A stretch of 64,000 nucleotides of DNA from Trypanosoma brucei gambiense DAL972 (GCF_000210295.1 NC_026743.1:3100001-3164000); one strand, 5' to 3'; shown: positions 9,901 through 20,205, counted from the stretch's first letter. Program-made: numbers and translations. The notes: a model not told the origin generated them from the letters alone.

Positions 9901-12687
9901 AAAACGTCCACACGGAGAGAATGATAAAAGCAAAGCCAATTGCTCATACCAGCGCAGCTCGCTTGAATTAGAAACTAAAAGCACATCAATAATTACCCTC
10001 TCAGAGAATTTCCCATGCTGACATTCATCATCTGGAACTCCACCCTCGTTCACATAATTGCGCATGCTGAACACTATAAGTCGTCCTTTTGTTGTTAACA
10101 GTGCTAACAACGACCCACAAGGTGTGAGTGCTATGACTTGCACTTCGTTCGTCACTTGTTCATCGGAACGTTCCAACCCGTTTTCAACCAAACCAGCACT
10201 ATCTCCTTCAGAGGCTGGAGGTCGCGCTAACCCGGAGCTCAACAATCCTGCCCCCGAGCTCATTAGTAAGTGTCTCATCATTTGAACTTGATTATGCATA
10301 AAAGCCTCCAAAATCTCACCGGAGTCTTCCCACGACGGTGCTACACTCGGACCACCGTTGGGGTTATCGGCAAGTTGAATTATCTCAATTGAGGGAGCAT
10401 CATCAGACATCACAGTCTCCTCAATGGAAGTTTGCCGCCCGATTGCCATCCTCGACGGCTGACTGTGAATCTCTACTCCATTTACGTCATGTGGGCCCAG
10501 TCCATTGACGGTTGTTACCCCGCTCAGCAGTAGTGCCCGTGCTGCTGCATTTTCCATAGCCTTCAACTGTACATCGAATGGAAGGTCGTTTTCCTGCAGA
10601 CTAAGTAGCATTCTGGTTTTGCTGAAGGCCTGCTTAAGAAGATGATGAACGGAGGGGCGCGGTCGATTGACTCGCTGCACCATCTGAGAGGACTTACCGG
10701 ATATTAGCATCTCCAATATTGACTCCCTGATGCCGCTTTCCACAGTGCCACCAGGGTGGACGTAGCTTCCGCCGCAAAAACCGTTGCCCCCCAACCAGCC
10801 AGTGTCCTCGTCAAGAAACAGTTTATTACATAGAAGAAGCTGTCGTTGGACTTCAGGGGAGGCTCGTGACACGGCAAGAGATTCATAGGCAGCTCCCTTC
10901 AACTTCTCTATGAGGAGCTGTGCGATATTGCCTTCCATTCGTACTTGTCCCCACTGAGAGTACCTTGTTGCCTGAACATCACAAGCCGCAGTCCGTTCCT
11001 GGTTCCCGCACGCACCAGAGACTTGGCCGTCTGGGGATGTGCACGTGGTAGCAGCGCTCCCGGAACCGGCAGCAGCAGTGCTCCTCGCGGTGCAACCACT
11101 AAAGTCGCATACTTCCCTTTCCAGTTGCATGGCGCAGTGGTGGTACCAAATTCCCACAGCCGCTCTCATGGCGGGACCTTGAGAAACATGCTGACACTCG
11201 CGATCCTTTCCCTGCGAAACCCCATCTGCTTCACTGGTGCCCTGGCGGGGGGTACCTGCGCGCAACACCGAAGATACCTCCGCCATAGAGCCGACAAGCC
11301 ACGCAAAGAACTGAATGCGCATGGCCGTTTGTGCACAAAGCAGCTTTTCTTCCTGTGATGGGTGCCCACTGACTTCATAGCTGCTATTGGTTGCCTCCCC
11401 GAACACAGGTAAAGCTGCTTGCCGCACGACATCCATGATCCGATCCCACCGTTGTTGGGGCGAGGCCCATTCCGAATGAGCTGCTTCTTCTTCAACCAGT
11501 ACAGCATCTCCGCACGGTAAACCGGTTGCGTCCTCACTCACCGGACCAACGCCCTCGGGTGAGAGGCAATACGCGGAGTTGCGGGAAAGCTGCTCCAAGA
11601 TCCACATAGAAACCGCTTCCATATTCCTCCTAAAGACGGATTCCTCCCGACAAAACAGGGCACAAATACCGTCAGCTATGTCAGCAACATCAGATTTCCC
11701 CGCCACCAGCGCAGCTGCCACTGAAGGGCAGGATTTCCCATTCGATGCCGGCTTCAATGAGGAACCACCGTTCCCGTTACCGCAACGAACCCCCGAACAG
11801 TCATCCACACCACCAGTGGTCGATGATTTCAGTTGGTGCGTCTCCAGCAGCAACAGCTGCAGTTTTTCTTGAAGGTCCGAAAGTTTACTAACAACATTCT
11901 GCCTGTCGCAACACCACCGTTGTGGGGCGAGTTCAGCTAATGCGACTGCTTCAGTCAAGCACAATTGCGTCCACAGCAACTCAACATAAGCAAAAAAAAT
12001 TTCAATGATCGAAGTTTCTGTAGAATGTGCCGCGGCAACGGTAGAGCTCACATCAGATGCCTCACCATCAGGGATCCCTATAACCACTGTAAGCAAACTA
12101 TGCAACAGGGGTGAAAGCGAAGCCACACCCTCTTCCTCGCTGGGGGAGTGTGCGCCACGATATAATCGACTCATCGGTGACGTGGCCAACTTGCACAACC
12201 TGAGGAAGACGAACTCGCCCCCGTAACCAGCACCATTTTCACTAACCGAAGATAACAGAGCACAAAAAAGTGACGAATTTGAATCCTCCACTGGTAACCC
12301 ATGTAGCAGCTTCTCAAAACTCACGTCATTAATCCTGCCATCACATGTGTGATCACTTTGCGTTGACCCAGCTGTGACCGTGCAGGGAGCGCCTTGGTTG
12401 GGACGAGCAAAGTCGTTTCCGTCGTTAAAATCCTCCGCTGAGAATCGTACGCTATTTTCAGTGGCATCTCCGCCTCCCTTCATGGTGGCGGGTACTTCTC
12501 CCACACGAAGTTGAGTTTCCATCTCCAGTGCCTTTGCGGTTTCAGTGAGGCCGAGCCCCAGGAGCAGATTCTTTAACAAGCTGCTGTTCTCGACCAACTC
12601 GGTCGTTCCTACATTAAATGACCGAGAGGAGTTGCGTTTGGTGCTCATTCTCCCAAGGGAACTTAGTATATTTTCCCCTCCCTGCAT
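6955..12687 (-). CDS. LisH and WD40 repeat protein, 1910 aa
   Basis: The first ATG is at 12687; an upstream TTG in frame is preceded by a TAG, so the start is well bounded. Residues 33-60 (SLLKNLLLGLGLTETAKALE) fit a LisH dimerisation motif. Residues 60-800 are mostly low-complexity with helical islands. From about residue 845, WD40-like blades appear (IALTPCGSLLALLTTKGRLIVF; LLSFSPCGRFLL; CLSCGCDNTIIRWNPVNG near 1045-1062; FSPLKQAFYTISHYGQLSMYD), broken by long Ser/Asp-rich inserts, and the last strand (YIFSGDEYGGFF) is close to the C-terminus. LisH plus WD40 is the layout of scaffold proteins such as cullin-RING substrate receptors (DCAF1) or dynein regulators; which of these applies cannot be told here. 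A pyrimidine tract near 12834-12855 followed by AG would serve as acceptor. Confidence 0.85.
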   Translation of the reverse strand: MQGGENILSSLGRMSTKRNSSRSFNVGTTELVENSSLLKNLLLGLGLTETAKALEMETQLRVGEVPATMKGGGDATENSVRFSAEDFNDGNDFARPNQGAPCTVTAGSTQSDHTCDGRINDVSFEKLLHGLPVEDSNSSLFCALLSSVSENGAGYGGEFVFLRLCKLATSPMSRLYRGAHSPSEEEGVASLSPLLHSLLTVVIGIPDGEASDVSSTVAAAHSTETSIIEIFFAYVELLWTQLCLTEAVALAELAPQRWCCDRQNVVSKLSDLQEKLQLLLLETHQLKSSTTGGVDDCSGVRCGNGNGGSSLKPASNGKSCPSVAAALVAGKSDVADIADGICALFCREESVFRRNMEAVSMWILEQLSRNSAYCLSPEGVGPVSEDATGLPCGDAVLVEEEAAHSEWASPQQRWDRIMDVVRQAALPVFGEATNSSYEVSGHPSQEEKLLCAQTAMRIQFFAWLVGSMAEVSSVLRAGTPRQGTSEADGVSQGKDRECQHVSQGPAMRAAVGIWYHHCAMQLEREVCDFSGCTARSTAAAGSGSAATTCTSPDGQVSGACGNQERTAACDVQATRYSQWGQVRMEGNIAQLLIEKLKGAAYESLAVSRASPEVQRQLLLCNKLFLDEDTGWLGGNGFCGGSYVHPGGTVESGIRESILEMLISGKSSQMVQRVNRPRPSVHHLLKQAFSKTRMLLSLQENDLPFDVQLKAMENAAARALLLSGVTTVNGLGPHDVNGVEIHSQPSRMAIGRQTSIEETVMSDDAPSIEIIQLADNPNGGPSVAPSWEDSGEILEAFMHNQVQMMRHLLMSSGAGLLSSGLARPPASEGDSAGLVENGLERSDEQVTNEVQVIALTPCGSLLALLTTKGRLIVFSMRNYVNEGGVPDDECQHGKFSERVIIDVLLVSNSSELRWYEQLALLLSFSPCGRFLLCSVQHVSSSGSEQEQVNQEEDEDVGKVLIYSLHCNDDCRSNDVTASLSATSADSQDSADRLYGTFKVHRTPVTVARWVDPRFWQGERIVQTSPSDSNTSTWRRAAHFHLSFLQCLSCGCDNTIIRWNPVNGSVIQSIATFPVQDILFSPLKQAFYTISHYGQLSMYDAWNENNITNPTEGVIEVGQRGLPASLSVKRSSNDRYGDTPGSPLSEITTHSSDSEVPEYFYAGSQTIRFDRRCVARESDEHEPLLTRMSRAVSDEGVPAGVETRVSSRIGRRILRDVLQHDSTHSAPSDDFILRRSCDSEVEGNGVRSNQRQRPSYSRSRPHANQYANPIASLQLKHRHREGVGRASLRICDKIAKQDYQSTDEDVIFYRTGSRLVFVEVPHALCHAARVRPSPKDSRYAAPPEPYHLLSMTASGCPVWGECEVSNVKPTQCRCCHSSKSALFRSPSCRYYSDDSLRRNNSRNDGATATSGHSTGMGKSTESLGETAGRGQFQCGFCRCSADGGSPVIEPTAENGRYLCIMASVGPNRSLPSHEQPLEYNPGAYVCLVFDVASGSVVRVIPVCPTQPHFPLTQNGVATTHPKAKRAPIYLLPCSVAVVPKWPQQRRRSSGMFSSVEAANPTNVFCALDGHGISSYPSPYHGVEQDEGGVGRCDADRSESVVLVAVGGLHSKVHVFNALTGARVKDVNLREDDHPDDVTPATGRRTPTKRARCSYAALADSDRMQSPFPKIDMTESDDSSKESDMGSGTTFSDFSSQQSEHSRIIQHQSLMSDLVERYGVSTVLQSTVDMLSVVPFPFPFRDCQLTASGGNLSAKGLKNSSRLSFSARTPGEAPNSLSGASCLNPCPSFLGQLLSALKDDGVENPTSNARCGSKDVKESATLFSGDTPFEFVSLQSLRRIITKRGTETRSSVLDGDDSSVPLPTAASGSTRFRCGVVNSVALMWDTMRGGVYIFSGDEYGGFFVTGDQINLGA

Positions 12688-13315
12688 GGTGGCGATGGAC
12701 AAAATAAACACCAACGGGCGCTAAATATATATATATATATATTTATATATACGAAAATAACACCAACTACCGTTTCACACCTGTGTGTCTACTGTCCCTT
12801 CCCACCTCCTTCTCTTTTCTCCGAACTGGCAACGAGAGGAAAAAAGGGGGGAAAGCTTCGGTCAAGTTAGGTGAAAACAATTTACCAAATAAAAGCGTGA
12901 TATTGACTCACACCAAAAGATTTGAACAGATGCAGCGGGTAAAGGGAGCTAGCTTCACAATATCCATAGCTTCCTCCGACTTTTTCGGGCCTTTCCTTAT
13001 TCTTTTTTTGTTCTCGTTCCCACTCATTCGGATATCTCCAGGGTCATTTCGCCCCCTACTCCATCTCTCCTCTTCGTTTCTGTCCCTTCTTTGCAATTTT
13101 TCATCCAAACGCGTGACGAATGGCGAAACAATCGGAATAATATCCTGAGCCACTGCCAACTCACCTTCAAAACAAAACAAAAAGAGAAAACACAAACCAA
13201 AGGAAGCAGAGGTTAACCAATCCTGAAGGATATGCTGCAACGTACGTGCCCGGAAGGCAGAAGCGCAGTGAAGAGTAAAGCGTATACAGTGCTAACAGTG
13301 ACGAGGATGATGATA
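12688..13315. other. Intergenic spacer with AT-dinucleotide tract
   Basis: An (AT)n tract with one interruption covers about 12725-12751, directly upstream of the LisH-WD40 ATG and inside its probable 5' UTR. The rest is AT-rich with no gene seen. Confidence 0.6.
12725..12751. repeat. AT-dinucleotide microsatellite
   Basis: Directly readable alternating AT with one TTT-type interruption, 38-64 nt upstream of the LisH-WD40 start codon. Confidence 0.9.
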
Positions 13316-16300
13316 TCATTCGCCTTGAGGATACAACCATGGGGGAGATGACCTGCCGCCGAAGGCACCTTGAAGTGTAAGGTGTTTGTGGCGCAGGAGC
13401 GCCAGTATTGTCATGAATTGCGCGCTCTCATCCGGTGAGTTCCAGGATGGAATGACGGTTGGAATAACGGGGAACATTGACAATAAAGATGTGCTGTTTT
13501 CCTTCTCAGCGCTTATGCCACCTCGCTTCTGCTGCACGCTGCAGCTCCTCAGGGCCGCATTTGCGCGACCGCCCCCCGACGCAGCAGCTTCCAACGTAGC
13601 CACGCGTTGGCGCCGCACGGATCCTAGGGAGGAGGGGGGTTCACTTCCTAGCGGGGAATAACCGTGACTTCCAGCGCCGCCATCCGCCACGTAGTCGATC
13701 ACCCCCCGCTGAGCTTGAGGTAGTTGAATCTGCTCCATTCCAACATCGTCAAGATAGGCGTCTAACAGTTCAAACGCTTCCCCAGGTGTTTGGGTGACTG
13801 AAACAAGGAAGTCAACGGCGTTTTGTACTGTGGCTGCGCGTATCGGGTCAAGAGGCGAAAGCATTAATTCAACTTCACACAAAACGCTTAAGTACAAGGC
13901 CTTCACATCTCCTGTACAACTGACCACGGGGTAAGCGACACGATTCAGTGGCCGCTGATTCAGTGTCGATTTGTTCTCCACCCCAGTGAGTGAGGTTTGC
14001 ACCTTTTTGGACGCGGCAACCTGCGTATGGCCTTGCACAGTAATCTTCTTTCGTGTTGTTTGTCGAAGAGGTTTTACAGAGGGAGTTGGTTTTCGCGGCA
14101 AGTTTGTCTGAAACTCATTGGGCGATACTCCAGCGAAGCTGCCGTTCACACTGCAACTGCCACGGTCTGGTGCCGGGACGGGGTTCGAAGTTTTCACCGA
14201 GCCGGCGCCGCGCAAAAGCATCGCCATGAGGCGTGTGATAACAAAGTGGCATTGCGGGAGGGGCTCAGTAGGTGCATCGTCAAACAGAGACTCCGCCATG
14301 ACCACTGCAGGATCATCCCGTCGGTAGTAATGTCCATGCCCAAAATGCGCCGCCGGATAGGAAGGTGCTGCTGGCGTTTGAATAAACGCGAGGCGACCAT
14401 CAGTTGCAGCAGTACCGGAGGACCCCCCTTCAACAGCGCGGGCAGAACTTTTATCTAGACTGCAGGCAAGCCTCGAGTACGCAGTTCCAGGTACCAACAA
14501 ACCCCCGATTTCCTCTTTCAGGGTAGGAGGTCCACTATCATTCTGCAAGGTTCCGTTTCCATCATCCACCAACACACATGTCAGCGACCCCCGCCGCGTT
14601 ATCGTCACCGGAGTCCCTTTACCACTCGCCCGCTTCTTGCGGTATTGTGGCGTCGTTGGAGGAAGAGTAGATGGGGCGCAGCTGTCAGGATTTACAACTT
14701 CGGTGAAATGTGCGGAGGACGATGCGCCAGCGAGAGCCGAGAAGCGGCCCAGTAGTTCTTCTTCCAGAAGCAACCGATATATGTCACAAACCCACTTACG
14801 AAAGAACAACACTTGCCGCTGATCCACGGAGGAGGCAGCAGGGATCAGTAGCTCCAAAATGACGGTAACCACACGGAAGCAAAGGAGGGTAATTTCCTCC
14901 TGAATCTGTTCACGCATGGCTTGTGCGGCAAAGACACCACTATGAACCTCTTTGCTCATTGCTTGCAGCTCGACCCAGACACAATAAATAATCGTTGACC
15001 CGTCGCCGTCCCCGTATTGCTGCAGCGTTGCCCTTCCAGAATCGTCGATCACTGAAGTTTTCTCTTCTTCCTTCCCTTCGTCATTGATCCCTGACGTGAA
15101 ATCTGCTGATACTGCAGGGCCAATACACCCCCCTTTTTGGAGGGAACGAAGCAGGGAGAACAATGCAATATCACCGGGGTACAACCCATTACTGGATCCT
15201 GACGAGAAGGCAATACCCGTTCCTCCCGTCTGCTCGTTTTCATTTGCGTTGTCTCCCAATGTAGCAATTCCGGCGTAGTTACTGCTACCCCCCACCGCAG
15301 AAAACGCGTTGGGGCGGACAGTGTTGCCCGCTTTCCGGCTCAAGCAGTCGTGGGGCAAACCAGAGGGCACCACATTTGCTCCGCCTTCGTCCGACGCAAC
15401 ATTATCAGCGCGCCACGAAAAGTCGCGGAAATAGCCACGGAGGGACGGAAATAGCACCGAGAGAAAATTCACTGCCTTCTGTGATGGAAACAAACCAGAA
15501 GGCATCGGGGAATTCCCCTTATTTGATCCCTCTCGAAAACAATTACCAGATGTTGAACGGTCACCCGCTTGGTCTTCCTGCTGTCCATCCCCAAACCTCG
15601 TCAATGTGCTCTGCAGCGAACGGGCAACACAGGTTTCCCCACTAGCAAGCATATCAGCAAACACACTGAGGTACAGTGCAATCTTGTTCATGCTACGGAT
15701 GGGGGTGGCGCTTGCCGAGAACGAAGAGGGGGCCGATGATTCTGCATTGAAGGAGCCATTGTCAACGCGGGTCATGCTTTCGTTATCCTCCACACTGTAA
15801 CCACCACGCCTCAAGTTGAGGGAGTCCACGAGCGACACATGGCTACCAAGCCGCGAAATATTCCCGTTGCTATTCGCAATATTACCTTTGCTTCCTGCGT
15901 GACTGGACTTTCCAGAAACTGAGTAAACCGGTTCGTCGTGTGTGACACTAGACATTTGACGCTTGGCACCGGTAGTTTTGCCACTATATTTGGTTGGTTT
16001 CGAACCTAGTATCTGTACTATGATGGCTGCATCGTCCCTGGATAGTCGGCCCGTTAGTAACTCAAGAAACTCCTCCACATATTGTTGCCTTCGAACCGCT
16101 TCATTGCCACTCGACTGCAGCGGGTCCTCTGGGAAAAGTTGTTTCCCCCTCGGCGAGTACGGAGCGCAGTTTCTTACAACCTCACTGCAGTCATCGAGGC
16201 GTCCGACCGTCTCCTCTTGACCACCAGTGTTTGTAATAACACTCAGATCTCCTGGAGGCACTAATTTTACATCGGAGGAACTACAACTATCGGCACAGGT

Positions 16301-16789
16301 CTCTGTGGGGCTACACGTGTCCTGACAGTTTTTTCTTTTCGAGGGGGTGGTGAACGGGGGACGAGGAACCTCAATCGTAACGGACGGAGCGAAAGACTCC
16401 GACGCATCAGTAGTCTTCTTTGCCTCACCTTCTTTGCCGACTGAGTAACGGCCCCACAGCTGATCCAGCGTATGACACCTTTCAGAAAGTTCTGTCAATA
16501 GGTGAAAATCCTCCCGAAGAAGACTTTCCACCTCGTTGAAACGCCGAAGCTCCCCCAGGAGACGTCTCGCAAGAGAATCAAACGCATGGACAAAAGCCCG
16601 ACATTCTTCCTCCCTTAAATGTGGGTCAAAGCGGATTAGAGTTAGGGCGAGTTCCAGAATATACGTCTTGCTTACGCTACATTCGTTTCGCTCAAGCGAC
16701 TGCATCAACAGGGTGAAATCACCCCTTATCAAAGACGTTATGCAGGGAATGGATATGTTCGCATGCGATGCTGCGGTAGTTGTTTGCAT
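13316..16789 (-). CDS. Hypothetical large protein, 1157 aa
   Basis: Not recognised. The frame opens at a TTG (16798), but the first ATG is at 16789 and is taken as the start. Residues 1-125 are alpha-helical and leucine-rich (LELALTLIRFDPHLREEE) and could pack as a small helical domain. Long Ser/Gly/Asn-rich disordered stretches make up much of the middle, interrupted by helical segments such as MREQIQEEITLLCFRVVTV. Another helical block near residues 960-1040 (ALYLSVLCEVELMLSPLD) precedes a basic, disordered end. No catalytic motif, membrane segment or known repeat was found. The pattern of helical islands in disorder is typical of kinetoplastid scaffold or cytoskeletal proteins, but this is only an impression. 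Confidence 0.8.
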   Translation of the reverse strand: MQTTTAASHANISIPCITSLIRGDFTLLMQSLERNECSVSKTYILELALTLIRFDPHLREEECRAFVHAFDSLARRLLGELRRFNEVESLLREDFHLLTELSERCHTLDQLWGRYSVGKEGEAKKTTDASESFAPSVTIEVPRPPFTTPSKRKNCQDTCSPTETCADSCSSSDVKLVPPGDLSVITNTGGQEETVGRLDDCSEVVRNCAPYSPRGKQLFPEDPLQSSGNEAVRRQQYVEEFLELLTGRLSRDDAAIIVQILGSKPTKYSGKTTGAKRQMSSVTHDEPVYSVSGKSSHAGSKGNIANSNGNISRLGSHVSLVDSLNLRRGGYSVEDNESMTRVDNGSFNAESSAPSSFSASATPIRSMNKIALYLSVFADMLASGETCVARSLQSTLTRFGDGQQEDQAGDRSTSGNCFREGSNKGNSPMPSGLFPSQKAVNFLSVLFPSLRGYFRDFSWRADNVASDEGGANVVPSGLPHDCLSRKAGNTVRPNAFSAVGGSSNYAGIATLGDNANENEQTGGTGIAFSSGSSNGLYPGDIALFSLLRSLQKGGCIGPAVSADFTSGINDEGKEEEKTSVIDDSGRATLQQYGDGDGSTIIYCVWVELQAMSKEVHSGVFAAQAMREQIQEEITLLCFRVVTVILELLIPAASSVDQRQVLFFRKWVCDIYRLLLEEELLGRFSALAGASSSAHFTEVVNPDSCAPSTLPPTTPQYRKKRASGKGTPVTITRRGSLTCVLVDDGNGTLQNDSGPPTLKEEIGGLLVPGTAYSRLACSLDKSSARAVEGGSSGTAATDGRLAFIQTPAAPSYPAAHFGHGHYYRRDDPAVVMAESLFDDAPTEPLPQCHFVITRLMAMLLRGAGSVKTSNPVPAPDRGSCSVNGSFAGVSPNEFQTNLPRKPTPSVKPLRQTTRKKITVQGHTQVAASKKVQTSLTGVENKSTLNQRPLNRVAYPVVSCTGDVKALYLSVLCEVELMLSPLDPIRAATVQNAVDFLVSVTQTPGEAFELLDAYLDDVGMEQIQLPQAQRGVIDYVADGGAGSHGYSPLGSEPPSSLGSVRRQRVATLEAAASGGGRANAALRSCSVQQKRGGISAEKENSTSLLSMFPVIPTVIPSWNSPDESAQFMTILALLRHKHLTLQGAFGGRSSPPWLYPQGE

Positions 16790-17385
16790 TCCCTTCAATG
16801 GAGGAGATGCTGCCGAAAGAGAGTAACACTCGACAACTTCTTGTCAACAATGAGGTAAATTGGTGGTGTCAATACTAGGAGGCAGCGAGTAAGCGCACTA
16901 ACCCTGTGACGATCCCACGACTGTACTACTATATCAGCAACTTAATACCTGTCTTCACAAGAAACACCCCAGCGCAGAAAAACCAAAGTTGCGTTTAATT
17001 TCTTCCACGGACGCTGGAGAAGAAAGAAACAGACACTGACAAATGCTCCCTCCAATTATCCAATACGACTTCAACTCTCTGCATATACACTTTAAAGCCT
17101 AGGGTAAACATAGGGTAGAAAAAGAGAGGACAGGGAGGAGTTTGATGGATGAAAGTTACCTGCAGGTGAAGCGCGTACTGACACGCACAAACACGTCACA
17201 TGACTCAAGAGAACCTTTACACCATCTGTTCATTATACGTAGTGATCCCTAACCACACCGGTTACTGTTGTGGCTATGGGTTAATTAAAGTGTCTCTTTA
17301 CTTCATCCTCCTCTTTACACTTAATCGAAACATGAACTCACATCGCAAAAACTTCCTGTTCACTCATCATTCGTCCTTCAGTACT
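16790..17385. other. Intergenic spacer, 0.6 kb
   Basis: A purine run on the plus strand near 17116-17140 (pyrimidine tract on the coding strand) is a candidate spliced-leader acceptor for the 1157-aa gene. The part next to 17385 is the presumed 3' UTR of PWP2. Nothing else seen. Confidence 0.55.
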
Positions 17386-20205
17386 TCATTCAGTAACTTC
17401 CGCGGCAGGTTTAAGAACGTCTCTTTGCATCTTTGTCATGTCAATAATGTACTGTAGTGAAAAGTAGTTTTCCCTCGCTAAATCTCCCAGTGCTCTATGC
17501 CTCTGCAGGCTGCGCTGAAGCACCTTTAGTGGAGGTATGATTAGACTACGGTCGCAAGAAAAGCTTCCCGCACACTCGCTTGAATGCAGCAGGATGGACT
17601 GTGCCCACAACAGAGCGCGTTCAAGTCCACGACTTTCCTCCACCTCACTGCTCACCCACTTCAGTAACAACGAAAATAAAACAGAGGGAACAGAAGAAAC
17701 GGCCACAGGGATAGCACTTTGTGGCATCCTTCGCATGCACTCGATTCCAAGCATTCTATCTCCAAGATTCAGCGCGCCTATGAGCGCCATCACAGACTCA
17801 CCGCGAGCCAACTGATCGCGCACCTGCTGCGTTGTAATGTTTGCAGTCAACTGTAGGGGCTGAAACCTCGGTCTCGCAACGTGGGTAGAAAACACCAACA
17901 ACCCAACACTTGTTGCTGCCACAAATTCCGTACCAGTTGAAGCGAAAGCGACGGACATCGTACGGGCCGATAGAGCTGTTTGACGCTTGCCTGTAGCGAA
18001 GTGCCGATGCTTGCTCCCCGGCATCTCCAATAGTTTGCCACGCCGGAGGTGAATGTCGGTGTCATCCACATCAATATCGTCGATGTGCCCCGCTTCCGTC
18101 ATTTGACGCCACTGATATTGTTCCTCCGCTCCTTGAACGTCGAGGTTAGTCGTAATCGGCCACTTCTTCAGCATATAACCCTGCTTCGCGTGGTATAGAA
18201 CGATCCACTTAGAGTCTCCACCGGCAACAATTTTTTCACCCTCCGGCGAAAAGGCAATAGTCGTAAACCGTGCGTTATAATTGGCACTGCGCGGCCCAAC
18301 TGACTTACTCCATCCCCCAGCTGCGTCAAAACTAGTTTGAAACGTTTTAATCACTATTGGCTCCGTGGGCACCAATGTCTCGTAGACAGTAACTTCCTGC
18401 TTCATTGTCAGCACCGCTAGATAACGGCCACTGTTGCTGAACGATAAGCTGAGGACTTCAGAGCCAACGTTGGTCACCTCCACAGTGCCCTTCAACCTGT
18501 CCCCTCCGTCCCCATGCGCGAAGAGGTCCCAAACAGCAAGATTGTGGTCAAGTGAGCCGGAGACGAGGGCCGTACCTGATGGGTGGAATGCAACGCAGGC
18601 AATGGGCGCCTCGTGTCCCTGAAGCTGATCGATGAGTTTTCCCGTTTGCACAGCGAATAGGTAAATGCGATCTGTCTGTCCGCTCCCCACAGCTAGCACC
18701 TCTCCTGACGGATCAACCGCAACACAGGAGAGTTGCGCTTGTTCAGGTGCCGAATAGACACGAAAGTGGCGATACCGTACAAGATCGTAACCTCTAGCCG
18801 TGCCATCTCGGCTACAAGTGAAGAATGCATTTGTTGCAGCACTTGTCGCGATACCTGTGACAGGGGCCGTGTGTTCAGTGAAGGTCACGTAACACTGGCC
18901 CGTGGACGCTCTCCAAACCTTTACCTTTCCATCGTCACCACCCGAAATTATACTGCTAGCGTCAGCAGTGATGGCAGTACGGTTAATATCATAGTAGTGC
19001 GACTGCTCCTTCAGGACATATGCCTCAGACTTCCAATCCCAGACGAGAATTTGTTTGAGGTGTGCACTTCCAAAAGCGATAAAATCGCCACTCGCATTGA
19101 ATGCTGCAGCCGTAAGAGACTGCGCTGATATGGACAGTAAATGAACAAGAGGAAACTCTGCTTCACCGCTACCCCCCAGGGTGTGGATGGCGAAGATACC
19201 AGAATTGTATCCAATGGCTAGAAGCCCACGGGGTCGGTGGAAAGCGGTGACGGATACATTCCCCTTGTGCGTCAGCATATGTTTTTTGTCTACCTCGAAT
19301 GCGTATCGAAGAATATCTGGAAGAAACGTATCATCAGCGACAGAGACACGCACACCCTCAATCTTCAGTTGCTCCAGCCGCTGCTTTTCAAGGAAGGATT
19401 TCGGAATGGCCGCACCCTCATCATCTTCCGCATGGGTATATTCATCTTCCTCACTTTGTGCTCCAACGCGGGCGTTTAGCTTTGCAGAGGCGATAGCTCT
19501 CATAACTTCTTGCCTCGTCGTTCGTGTTTGTTTCCACGTCATGACTACATTGTCGACCGACACACTCACTACACGATTGCAGGCACTATCAACAAACCAT
19601 GCACCACAGACTGCAGCACGATGACCCACCAAAGCATTGTGTTGAAGAGCCATTCCTTTTTGTTGGACGCGGCACTGTCGAGGACAAATTTTCATCCGTG
19701 CGTCCTGTCCGCTGAGTAGGATATGCTCACTATCAGGAGTCCACTCAATGCACATGATCGGAAGTGTGAGCGCGTTGTGAAGGTTCTCCACACGGTGGCA
19801 GCCGTGGTAGGAAACAATGCGCTGAGCAGGGGCTGTGTACACCTGGAGGGTGGTGTCAAGAGCAAGAGCTACATATCTCCCGCATGGGCTGAACTTGACA
19901 CAGGAAACCTCACAATCCGGCGGAAACGAAATGGTATCCAACACAACCGCCGCAGATAAAGAATAGAAAAAACCAACACCACGTCGGCCTATGGCCACTA
20001 TAAGATCACCGTCAGACGATATGTCAAAGCATTGAATGTTGCTGTTGCTGCAAGGAAGCGAGTGATGTCCCTCTTGTTGCAGCTTGATGCTGGAGATATA
20101 GTTGTTTACCGGCGAGTACAACTGGCGGCCATCAGGGGAAAAAACAACGTTGCCACCTGTGTATAGCATGCCGTGAACGGAGGCCAGCTGAAAGTTTGTC
20201 TCCAT
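17386..20205 (-). CDS. PWP2: PWP2/UTP1, U3 snoRNP WD40 protein of the small-subunit processome, 939 aa
   Basis: PWP2 (UTP1) is a tandem-propeller subunit of the UTP-B complex, which binds the 5' external transcribed spacer and U3 snoRNP in the nucleolus during 18S rRNA maturation. The N-terminus aligns with yeast PWP2 along its whole first blade: METNFQLASVHGMLYTGGNV for MKSDFKFSNLLGTVYRQGNI, then VVFSPDGRQLYSPVNN. At least twelve WD40 blades can be read (for example VKFSPCGRYVALALD, VSGSLDHNLAVWDLF). The last ~160 residues are helical and fit the Utp12 domain that holds UTP-B together. Length is close to the 923 residues of yeast. The ATG at 20205 is the family start. A plus-strand purine run near 20337-20362 may mark the spliced-leader acceptor. 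Confidence 0.95.
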   Translation of the reverse strand: METNFQLASVHGMLYTGGNVVFSPDGRQLYSPVNNYISSIKLQQEGHHSLPCSNSNIQCFDISSDGDLIVAIGRRGVGFFYSLSAAVVLDTISFPPDCEVSCVKFSPCGRYVALALDTTLQVYTAPAQRIVSYHGCHRVENLHNALTLPIMCIEWTPDSEHILLSGQDARMKICPRQCRVQQKGMALQHNALVGHRAAVCGAWFVDSACNRVVSVSVDNVVMTWKQTRTTRQEVMRAIASAKLNARVGAQSEEDEYTHAEDDEGAAIPKSFLEKQRLEQLKIEGVRVSVADDTFLPDILRYAFEVDKKHMLTHKGNVSVTAFHRPRGLLAIGYNSGIFAIHTLGGSGEAEFPLVHLLSISAQSLTAAAFNASGDFIAFGSAHLKQILVWDWKSEAYVLKEQSHYYDINRTAITADASSIISGGDDGKVKVWRASTGQCYVTFTEHTAPVTGIATSAATNAFFTCSRDGTARGYDLVRYRHFRVYSAPEQAQLSCVAVDPSGEVLAVGSGQTDRIYLFAVQTGKLIDQLQGHEAPIACVAFHPSGTALVSGSLDHNLAVWDLFAHGDGGDRLKGTVEVTNVGSEVLSLSFSNSGRYLAVLTMKQEVTVYETLVPTEPIVIKTFQTSFDAAGGWSKSVGPRSANYNARFTTIAFSPEGEKIVAGGDSKWIVLYHAKQGYMLKKWPITTNLDVQGAEEQYQWRQMTEAGHIDDIDVDDTDIHLRRGKLLEMPGSKHRHFATGKRQTALSARTMSVAFASTGTEFVAATSVGLLVFSTHVARPRFQPLQLTANITTQQVRDQLARGESVMALIGALNLGDRMLGIECMRRMPQSAIPVAVSSVPSVLFSLLLKWVSSEVEESRGLERALLWAQSILLHSSECAGSFSCDRSLIIPPLKVLQRSLQRHRALGDLARENYFSLQYIIDMTKMQRDVLKPAAEVTE

